The translations under genes were made by a program, and so were the position numbers. The notes under the pieces are model-generated. The model saw only the letters and a program-made list of their open reading frames with translations, did no database searches and had not been told where the DNA came from. Shown piece after piece: positions 1 through 4,661 of a DNA stretch of 6,332 nucleotides. Source of the DNA: Actinomycetota bacterium. GTDB taxonomy: Bacteria > Actinomycetota > Thermoleophilia > Gaiellales > Gaiellaceae. How positions within the stretch are numbered: the first letter of the stretch is position 1; each line of letters begins with the position of its first letter. The stretch lies in NCBI GenBank assembly GCA_005883235.1, contig VAYE01000211.1, positions 1 to 6,332 of the forward strand. The letters are read 5' to 3'.

Positions 1-1
1 T

Positions 2-157
2 CCACGGATTTTCGAGCTCGCGCTGGAGCGGCTCGGCGTGTCAGCGTCTCGCGCGCTTCACGTCGGCGACGCCGAGGCCGACGAGGAGGGCGCCCGCGCC
101 GCGGGCATGCACTTCGCGGCGGCGCCGCTCGCCGATCTTCCGGCCAGGCTCGCGTGA
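2..157 (+). CDS. HAD-family hydrolase, C-terminal end (partial, 5' end outside window)
   Basis: The gene enters from the left edge; only the last 51 residues are visible. They carry the closing motif of the haloacid dehalogenase superfamily: His-Val-Gly-Asp-Ala-Glu-Ala-Asp followed by Glu-Glu-Gly-Ala and Ala-Ala-Gly-Met. The two Asp residues four apart (residues 23 and 27 of the fragment) correspond to the acidic pair that holds Mg2+ in HAD phosphatases. The preceding helix with Pro-Arg-Ile-Phe and Ala-Leu-Glu-Arg-Leu-Gly fits the usual HAD-IA segment just before that motif. The substrate cannot be told, because the cap domain and the nucleophile Asp lie outside the window. The stop codon overlaps the start of the next gene in a GTGA overlap, which suggests translational coupling and an operon. 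Confidence 0.85.
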   Translation, partial: PRIFELALERLGVSASRALHVGDAEADEEGARAAGMHFAAAPLADLPARLA

Positions 158-846
158 GCGCGCGGCCGGGCACGGGGCGCCTCGTCGCGTGGGCGGCGAT
201 CGTCGGCATCCTCGCCGCGCTCGGCTACGTCGGGCGATTCACCGGAGGCAAGCTGCCGAAGGAGCCGCTCTACCGCTGGGACCAGTTCGTCGGCGGCCTG
301 ACCCAGTTCGTGATCCTGCTCGGCCTGATGCTGCTCGTCGCGCGCGGCCTGTCGAAGCGCGAGGCGTTCGCGCTGCGGCGGCCGGACTCGTGGGGCCGCG
401 CAGGTGCGATCGCGCTCGGCACCGCGATTGTCATCCTCGTCGTCTCCGCCGTGCTCGATCCGTTGCTCCACCCGGACAAGGAGCAGGGGCTGTCGCCGAC
501 GCGCTGGGAGCCAGCGCACGCGGGCGCCTTCGCCGCCAACTTCGTCGTCGTCGCGCTGATCGCGCCCTTGGTCGAGGAGCTCACCTTTCGCGGCCTCGGC
601 TTCACGCTGCTCGAGCGATTCGGCCGGCCCGTGGCGATCGTCGTCGTGGGGATCGCGTTCGGCCTCGCGCACGGGCTCGTCGAGGCGCTGCCGCCGCTCG
701 TCGTCTTCGGGATGTGCCTCGCCTACCTGCGCAGCCGGACCCGAAGCGTGTACCCGGGGCTGATCTTGCACGCCCTCTACAACACGGTCGTCCTGCTCGT
801 CGCGGTCAAGTTCTTCCACACGGGGGCATTGAACTTCTTCGCCTGA
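154..846 (+). CDS. CPBP-family intramembrane metalloprotease (CAAX protease/bacteriocin-processing type)
   Basis: A 230-residue polytopic membrane protein. The three CPBP motifs are present in order: Glu-Glu-x-x-x-Arg (E141, E142, R146, in EELTFRG), Phe-x-x-x-His (F169, H173, in FGLAHG) and His-x-x-x-Asn (H206, N210, in HALYN). These form the active site of Rce1-like intramembrane glutamyl/metal proteases, which cleave within or next to the membrane. Hydrophobic stretches lie near residues 10-26, 48-64, 83-104, 125-140, 158-178, 179-192 and 203-220, so about six or seven membrane passes. The start is GTG at 154, overlapping the upstream hydrolase stop by 4 bases; no later start keeps the first membrane segment. 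Bacterial members of this family act in bacteriocin immunity, membrane-protein processing or unknown roles, and the substrate here cannot be inferred. All catalytic residues are intact. Confidence 0.9.
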   Translation: MSARPGTGRLVAWAAIVGILAALGYVGRFTGGKLPKEPLYRWDQFVGGLTQFVILLGLMLLVARGLSKREAFALRRPDSWGRAGAIALGTAIVILVVSAVLDPLLHPDKEQGLSPTRWEPAHAGAFAANFVVVALIAPLVEELTFRGLGFTLLERFGRPVAIVVVGIAFGLAHGLVEALPPLVVFGMCLAYLRSRTRSVYPGLILHALYNTVVLLVAVKFFHTGALNFFA

Positions 847-866
847 GCAGGCAATATGCGCGGCCC

Positions 867-2225
867 GTGCGCCGTGCAGCCCTTCTCCTCGCCCTCCCGA
901 TCGCCCTCGCTTCGGCGAGCGCCTCCGCGCAGGAGCGCGCGACGTGCGCGCAGGCGAGCGCGCCCAGGGGCGCGGCGCCCTTCGCCGTCACCTTCACCGC
1001 CTCGTGCGCTGCCGCTTCGTACCACTGGGACTTCGGCGACGGTGCGTCCGCCGACGGGGCGAGCGTGAGCCACACGTTCGGCGCGGGCCGCTTCGCAATC
1101 ACGCTGACGGTGACCCAAGCCGACGGGTCGACGACGACCGAGCGGCTCGGGGTCGACTCGCTCGCCCTCGCGCTCTCCGTTCGCCACAGCGGTCGCTACG
1201 GCAAGCCGCTCCTGTTCGCAGGGCGACTCGTGCCGGCCGAGACCGGCCGCGTCCGCCTGTACCGCGGCGCCCGGTTCGTCGGCTCGGCGCCCCTGAAGCG
1301 CGGCGGGCGCTTCCGGATGCGTCCGCTTCTGCTCAGCCCCGGCCCCTGGCAGGTCCGGTATCAGGGCGTCGTCTCGCGCGCGGTCTCGGTGCTCGTCCGG
1401 CCGCGGCTCGTCGCCCGCTTCGACGGCTCCGGAGCGGTGGGCACGCCGCTCGCGGTCGTCACGCAGCTCGCTCCGGCCGCCGCCGGTCAGGTCTCGGTGC
1501 GGATCTGGAAGAACGGGACGCTGCGCGTGTCGCGAACCTTCGGCCGGCCGGCCAGGATCGCGCTCGACTCGTCACGCACGGCCGCCTACCGCGTCGCCGT
1601 CACGACGACCCCGCGCCCAGGTTTCGCCCGCGCCTCGCGCACGTTCTCGATCCGCCTCTTCCTGCCGACCCTACGTCCGGGCTCGAGCGGGCCGACCGTC
1701 GCCCGTCTCATCTCGAGCCTCGCCGCACTCCACTACGCCGTTCGCCGCACGTCGACCTTCGGCGGCGAGCTGATCGACAGCCTCTACGCCTTCCAGAAGG
1801 TGCAGGGTCTGCCGCGAACCGGCGTCGCCGACACGGCAACGTGGCGTGCGCTCGCAAGGCCGCGCCTGCCGCACATCCGCTACTCCAGCCCGGCCGACCA
1901 CCTCGAGATCGACAAGGGCCACCAGGTGCTGTACGTCGTCCGCGGCGGCCAAGTGGCGCTGATCGTCCCCGTCTCGACCGCCGGCATCCCCGGCTACTTC
2001 ACGCCGGTCGGCCACTTCGCCATCTACCGCAAGGTCGTGGGCTTCGACCCGAGCCCGCTCGGCACGCTCTTCGATCCCATGTACTTCACGGGCGGCTACG
2101 CGGTGCACGGGAACCCGACCGTGCCGCCGTACCCGGCGAGCCACGGCTGCGTCCGCGTGCCGATGTGGATCGCCCCCTACCTCTTCCAGACGAACTCGTA
2201 CGGCGAGACCGTCTACGTCTACTAG
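867..2225 (+). CDS. Exported L,D-transpeptidase (YkuD family) with N-terminal PKD domain and peptidoglycan-binding domain
   Basis: A 452-residue secreted cell-wall enzyme. The frame stays open far upstream, but GTG at 867 gives a clean signal peptide: Met-Arg-Arg, a Leu/Ala-rich core, and an Ala-rich cleavage zone near residues 20-22. Next comes a PKD domain (about 25-98) with the hallmark WDFGDG at 54-59. Residues 100-265 are beta-rich and look like two Ig-like units. A PG_binding_1 domain (about 268-330) is marked by GSSGPTVARL and by AFQKVQGLPRTGVAD. The YkuD catalytic domain (about 344-452) has H414-G415 and the active-site motif S425-H426-G427-C428-V429-R430; C428 is the expected nucleophile. 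Such enzymes make 3-3 peptidoglycan cross-links or attach proteins to the wall. The gene begins 20 bases after the protease gene, so co-transcription is likely. No strong Shine-Dalgarno precedes the GTG. Cys27 and Cys47 in the PKD domain could form a disulfide. Confidence 0.9.
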   Translation: MRRAALLLALPIALASASASAQERATCAQASAPRGAAPFAVTFTASCAAASYHWDFGDGASADGASVSHTFGAGRFAITLTVTQADGSTTTERLGVDSLALALSVRHSGRYGKPLLFAGRLVPAETGRVRLYRGARFVGSAPLKRGGRFRMRPLLLSPGPWQVRYQGVVSRAVSVLVRPRLVARFDGSGAVGTPLAVVTQLAPAAAGQVSVRIWKNGTLRVSRTFGRPARIALDSSRTAAYRVAVTTTPRPGFARASRTFSIRLFLPTLRPGSSGPTVARLISSLAALHYAVRRTSTFGGELIDSLYAFQKVQGLPRTGVADTATWRALARPRLPHIRYSSPADHLEIDKGHQVLYVVRGGQVALIVPVSTAGIPGYFTPVGHFAIYRKVVGFDPSPLGTLFDPMYFTGGYAVHGNPTVPPYPASHGCVRVPMWIAPYLFQTNSYGETVYVY

Positions 2226-2301
2226 CCTGGCCGCGTGACTGGGCACATGGGCATCGACCGGTCGTTTCAGACAGACGCACGAGCAAAGCCCCCGCGTCCT
2301 G

Positions 2302-2610
2302 ATGACGGCATCGCAAGCGATGCCTCCTGACCCTCAGATCCGGCAGCTGCGTGAGCAGATCTCGGACGCCGACCGCTCGCTCGTCGAGACGATCAACACG
2401 CGCCTCAAGCTCGTGGCGCGGCTGAAGCGCTACAAGCAGGAGCGAGGACTCGAGTTCGTCGACCTCGAGCGCGAGGAGTGGATGCTCAACTACCTGATGC
2501 GCGCGAACCGCGGCCCACTCTCGGCGGACGGGCTACGCGAGCTCTTCACGGAGATCCTCGACCTGACGAAGCGCGAGGTGGCGCGGGCCGAGGAGCCGAA
2601 GGCTAGTTAG
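2302..2610 (+). CDS. Chorismate mutase, AroQ (type II) single-domain
   Basis: A 102-residue, all-helical protein that aligns without gaps over most of its length with the chorismate mutase domain of E. coli PheA. It would convert chorismate to prephenate, the branch step to Phe and Tyr, in the cytoplasm. Active-site equivalents are visible: R17 (Ec R11), R34 (R28), K45 (K39), D54 (D48) and E58 (E52). In the last helix the usual Ser/Gln pair (S84, Q88) is not obvious: the local sequence is Asp-Leu-Thr-Lys-Arg-Glu-Val, so T89 may stand in for Ser and the Gln is missing or replaced. The start is ATG at 2302, with a second in-frame ATG at 2320; neither has a clear ribosome-binding site, and the conserved domain begins after both. 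It stands alone, with no dehydratase or dehydrogenase domain attached. Its 3' end overlaps the convergent nuclease gene by 4 bases. Confidence 0.85.
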   Translation: MTASQAMPPDPQIRQLREQISDADRSLVETINTRLKLVARLKRYKQERGLEFVDLEREEWMLNYLMRANRGPLSADGLRELFTEILDLTKREVARAEEPKAS

Positions 2611-3107
2611 TCGCCCTCCTCTTCTTCGACCGCGAACTCGTCGGGGGAGACGTTCTCCAGGAACTGCTTGAACTCGGAGACGATCTCCTCCTCGTTCACC
2701 TCCTCGCCCTCGAACTCGATCGCCGACTCCTCGATCACGCGGTCGGCGACGAAGATCGGCGCCTCGGCCCGGATCGCGAGCGCGATCGCGTCCGACGGGC
2801 GGGAGTCGATCTCGATCTCCGACCCGTCCTGCGCGACGGTGATCTGCGCGTAGAAGGTGCTGTCGCGGAGCTCGGTGACCGTGATCCGGACGACCTGGGC
2901 GTCGAGCTGCGAGAGCATCTCGGTGACGAGGTCGTGCGTCATCGGCCGTGGCGTCGTCGCTCCCTGGAGCTTCATCAGGATCGCCGCGGCTTCGGGATGG
3001 CCGATCCAGATCGGGAGGAACTTGTTCCCGTCGGCGGTCTTCAGAAGGACGATCGGCTGCTTGCCGACCAGGTCGAAGCTGACCCCGTAGATGACCATCT
3101 CGTGCAT
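2607..3107 (-). CDS. Bifunctional nuclease (BFN/DUF151) family protein
   Basis: A 166-residue protein of the DUF151 family, whose plant members were described as having both DNase and RNase activity; the bacterial role is not well established. Family signatures are present: Leu-Pro-Ile-Trp-Ile-Gly with Pro-Glu-Ala-Ala-Ala-Ile (residues 31-43), Arg-Pro-Met-Thr-His-Asp-Leu (54-60), and Asp-Ser-Arg-Pro-Ser-Asp-Ala-Ile-Ala-Leu-Ala (101-111). The last 50 residues are strongly acidic and end in a Glu run and Gly-Asp; this corresponds to the variable C-terminal tail (the UvrB/UVR-like extension of some members is not seen). Start is ATG at 3107; an in-frame ATG at 3098 (M4) is an equally good choice, since neither has a clear Shine-Dalgarno. 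It follows a small unknown gene by 23 bases and probably shares its transcript. Cytoplasmic: no signal peptide or membrane segment. Confidence 0.9.
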   Translation of the reverse strand: MHEMVIYGVSFDLVGKQPIVLLKTADGNKFLPIWIGHPEAAAILMKLQGATTPRPMTHDLVTEMLSQLDAQVVRITVTELRDSTFYAQITVAQDGSEIEIDSRPSDAIALAIRAEAPIFVADRVIEESAIEFEGEEVNEEEIVSEFKQFLENVSPDEFAVEEEEGD

Positions 3108-3130
3108 GCGAGACCCGCAGTGATGTTAGC

Positions 3131-3322
3131 TCAGGCCTCTCGCGCCGAACCTTGCTCGCCGTCGCGGCTCTTGCCGTCCACGACCTCGTCGAGCGGAACC
3201 GAGACGCGCGCGCCGGTGAAGGCGTCCTCGAGCTCCGCGCGCCGGTCGGACACGCTCATGGGGTCGAGCCCGCGCAGGTAGTACGGGCGCCCCTCGTAGG
3301 TGACGAGTGAGCCGAGTTGCAT
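3131..3322 (-). CDS. Small conserved-looking protein of unknown function (about 63 aa)
   Basis: I do not recognise this family. From the ATG at 3322 the protein starts Met-Gln-Leu-Gly-Ser-Leu-Val-Thr-Tyr-Glu-Gly-Arg and continues with a Tyr-Tyr-Leu-Arg-Gly-Leu-Asp-Pro-Met-Ser segment, then Arg-Arg-Ala-Glu-Leu-Glu-Asp-Ala and Thr-Gly-Ala-Arg-Val-Ser-Val-Pro-Leu-Asp-Glu-Val. This alternation suggests a compact beta-rich fold of SH3 or small-barrel size, with a loose charged tail after residue 48. Longer starts are possible at ATG 3355 (74 aa) and TTG 3415 (94 aa), but the extra residues are low in complexity (three His in a row, Ser/Arg-rich) and look like untranslated leader. No start has a convincing Shine-Dalgarno. 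It lies 23 bases upstream of the DUF151 nuclease gene on the same strand, so the two probably form an operon. Protein-like composition supports a real gene; function unknown. Confidence 0.6.
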   Translation of the reverse strand: MQLGSLVTYEGRPYYLRGLDPMSVSDRRAELEDAFTGARVSVPLDEVVDGKSRDGEQGSAREA

Positions 3323-3437
3323 GTGAGCCGCAGAGTGGTGGTGCAAGCTCTTCATCGGCCGGCGCACCGAGGTGTCGGGATCCCCTGAACTGACGGTTCG
3401 CTCGTCGGGTATCAAGCCGGGAAGCCCTCATCCCAGC

Positions 3438-3464
3438 GTGCAAACTCAACGCTGATCAGTGCAA
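3438..3464. promoter_or_regulatory. Direct repeat GTGCAA/TTGCAC, two helical turns apart
   Basis: GTGCAA occurs at 3438-3443 and again at 3459-3464, a spacing of 21 bases, which puts both copies on the same face of the helix. On the minus strand they read TTGCAC and lie about 120-140 bases upstream of the ATG at 3322. This could be an operator for the small-gene/nuclease operon, but a six-base match can arise by chance. Confidence 0.2.
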
Positions 3465-3502
3465 GGAGGCGCGGGAGGACACCGAACTGCCGCCCACGCC
3501 CT

Positions 3503-3529
3503 CCGACGCGGACTGCACCGCGGCGTCGG
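3503..3529 (-). terminator. Possible hairpin after tRNA-Ile (weak)
   Basis: A perfect 7-base inverted repeat, CCGACGC at 3503-3509 and GCGTCGG at 3523-3529, with a 13-base loop, lies 26 bases past the tRNA 3' end on the minus strand. An alternative inner pairing of CGCGG with CCGCG is also possible. No T tract follows on either strand, so it is at best an unusual terminator or RNA-processing signal. In DNA this GC-rich such repeats also arise by chance. Confidence 0.2.
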
Positions 3530-3555
3530 CCGAGACCTGAGAGACGGTGAGAGGT

Positions 3556-3628
3556 GGGCGATCGTGGATTCGAACCACGGACCTCCGCCTTATCAGAGCG
3601 GCGCTCTAACCGACTGAGCTAATCGCCC
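3556..3628 (-). tRNA. tRNA-Ile (anticodon GAT)
   Basis: Read on the minus strand this 73-base segment folds as a full cloverleaf. The acceptor stem GGGCGAT pairs perfectly with ATCGCCC. The D arm is GCTC/GAGC with a 9-base loop containing GG. The anticodon stem CCGCT/GGCGG (one G-T wobble) encloses the loop CTGATAA with anticodon GAT. The variable loop is AGGTC. The T arm CGTGG/CCACG has the loop TTCGAAT. CCA is not encoded: the bases after the acceptor are ACC, so CCA must be added by nucleotidyltransferase. It reads AUC/AUU isoleucine codons. The 82-residue gene ends 30 bases upstream on the same strand, so the tRNA may be cut out of a longer transcript from the par region. No rRNA gene is adjacent. 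Confidence 0.96.
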
Positions 3629-3658
3629 GCGCGGGCGCCAGTGTAGCCCGTCGCCCTT

Positions 3659-3907
3659 TCAGTGAACGAGCCGGGTCCGCTGCAGATAGTCCTCGACGGC
3701 GAGGAGAAACGACCGGTCCCGGGCCAGCTCCGTGAGCGTGCCCTTCGTGTCGTCGTCAAGCTCGTCGTCGTGCGCGATCTCGGTCAGGAGGGAACCCGTC
3801 CGCCCGGTCTGGCTCATCGCCGCCATCCGCAGAAAGATCTGGCGCGCTTCGTCGTTCTGCGAAATGGCCTCGAACGACTCGAGGTCCTGGAGCCAGAGAC
3901 CGAGCAT
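3659..3907 (-). CDS. Small helical protein of unknown function (82 aa), between parB and tRNA-Ile
   Basis: I do not recognise this protein. It begins Met-Leu-Gly-Leu-Trp-Leu-Gln-Asp-Leu-Glu and is predicted by eye to be almost all helix: residues 4-32, about 38-47, a very acidic turn (Asp-Asp-Glu-Leu-Asp-Asp-Asp, 47-53), then 54-78. There is no signal peptide or membrane segment, and the composition is balanced and soluble-looking. ATG at 3907 is the only good start: an in-frame TAG lies just upstream and the next Met is residue 28. An AGGAG sits directly against the ATG, too close to act as a normal ribosome-binding site, so the initiation signal is unusual. It follows parB by 46 bases on the same strand and precedes tRNA-Ile by 30. 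The location suggests co-expression with the partition genes, but no function can be assigned. Confidence 0.6.
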   Translation of the reverse strand: MLGLWLQDLESFEAISQNDEARQIFLRMAAMSQTGRTGSLLTEIAHDDELDDDTKGTLTELARDRSFLLAVEDYLQRTRLVH

Positions 3908-3922
3908 CTCCTAGGGACAACG

Positions 3923-3938
3923 AGCGCCCCGGGGCGCT
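3923..3938. repeat. Perfect 16-base palindrome between parB and the 82-aa gene
   Basis: AGCGCCCC is followed directly by its reverse complement GGGGCGCT, with no loop. It lies 15 bases past the parB stop and 15 bases upstream of the next start. With no central spacer and no T run it does not look like a standard intrinsic terminator; a DNA-binding site for a dimeric protein, or a cruciform-type element, fits the geometry better. It could still act as an RNA hairpin using its central bases as the loop. It does not resemble a parS site. Confidence 0.4.
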
Positions 3939-3953
3939 GGATACGGGGGCAGC

Positions 3954-4661
3954 TCAACCCGCGCGCTCGAGCGCCTCGACGAGCTCCGCGAGCTCATGCT
4001 CGTCGGCGAACGCGATCTCGAGCCGGCCGGCCTTGAGCCGTACGTCACGCCCGGTCAGCAGCTCGGCCGCCGCGCGCGCCCGCTCAGCAAGCGCTGGATC
4101 GACCGGCGCAGCGACCCGAGGACGTCTCCGCGCTCCTGCCGCGGCCGCGGCCCGCTCGGCGGCGCGGACGGAGAGTCCCTCGCGAGCGATCCTGCGCGCC
4201 AACCGGCGGCGGCCTGCGTGATCAGGCACGCCGAGCACGGCGCGCGCGTGCCCTTCGGTGAGCTCGCCGCGGGCCACCATCCACAACACCTCGTCCGGAA
4301 GCTCGAGCAGGCGAAGCCGGTTCGAGACGGCCGGCTTCGACCGGCCGACGCGCTCCGCCACATCGCCGAGGGTGAGACCGAACTCGTCGAGGAGCACGGC
4401 GTAGGCGCGCGCTTCCTCCACAGCGGACAGCTGCTCCCGGGCCACGTTCTCGACGAGCGCGAGCAGGAGCGAGTCTCGGTCGTCGGCCTCGCGGATGAGC
4501 GCTGGGACGCTCTCGACCCCGGCCTGTCGCGCAGCCCGCCAGCGCCGCTCGCCTGCGATGAGCTCGTAGCCTCCCTCCGGCCGGGGCCGGACGACGATCG
4601 GCTGGAGCAGGCCCTGCGCCTTGATCGAGCCGGCGAGGCCGTCGGTGGCCTCGGGCGGCGC
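3954..4661 (-). pseudogene. parB: Chromosome-partition protein ParB, N-terminally truncated with no start codon
   Basis: This frame encodes about 235 residues of a chromosomal ParB/Spo0J, the CTP-dependent clamp that loads at parS and works with ParA. Visible in order: a helix ending Gly-Leu-Leu-Gln-Pro-Ile-Val-Val-Arg-Pro (17-26), the CTP-binding motif GERRWRAAR (37-45), an ENVARE segment (71-76) in place of the common ENLQRE, a helix-turn-helix around LTLGDVAERVGRSKPAVSNR, and a short C-terminal dimerisation domain to the TGA at 3954. What is missing is the start: compared with B. subtilis Spo0J, about 44 residues are absent, including the basic leader and the RPNPxQPR segment. The frame is open upstream of 4661, but the sequence there is ParA coding DNA in the wrong frame and has no ATG, GTG or TTG. 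The first in-frame start is GTG at 4445, giving a 163-residue product without the CTP pocket. Homology is certain; whether the gene is truly broken or the sequence collapsed is not. Confidence 0.85.

Larger units (their letters stand above)
3323..3555. other. Gene-poor stretch between tRNA-Ile and the small unknown gene
   Basis: No complete gene is convincing here. The minus strand of this stretch must hold the promoter of the downstream small gene and nuclease gene, but I found no clear -35/-10 pair. Two things stand out. One is a plus-strand reading frame (3394-3540), open but lacking any start codon, with coding-like third positions in its second half. The other is a pair of direct repeats, GTGCAA at 3438-3443 and 3459-3464, exactly 21 bases apart. 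An inverted repeat (3503-3509 with 3523-3529) lies downstream of the tRNA in the direction of its transcription but lacks a T run. Confidence 0.5.

Noticed and set aside
58..819. Long minus-strand open frame (253 codons) opposite the HAD/CPBP genes
   Set aside because: It is antisense to two well-identified genes, and its product is a charged Arg/Glu/Asp-rich string typical of the mirror frame in GC-rich DNA.
944..2302. Second long plus-strand frame overlapping the L,D-transpeptidase gene
   Set aside because: Arg/Pro/Ala-rich shadow frame with no motif; the true frame holds the PKD, PG-binding and YkuD motifs.
3126..3449. Longer minus-strand frame (107 codons) overlapping the small unknown gene
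   Set aside because: Arg-rich shadow; the neighbouring frame has the ordered protein-like core.
3923..3938. Intrinsic terminator for parB
   Set aside because: The palindrome has no loop spacer and no T run on either strand, so it does not meet the usual form.
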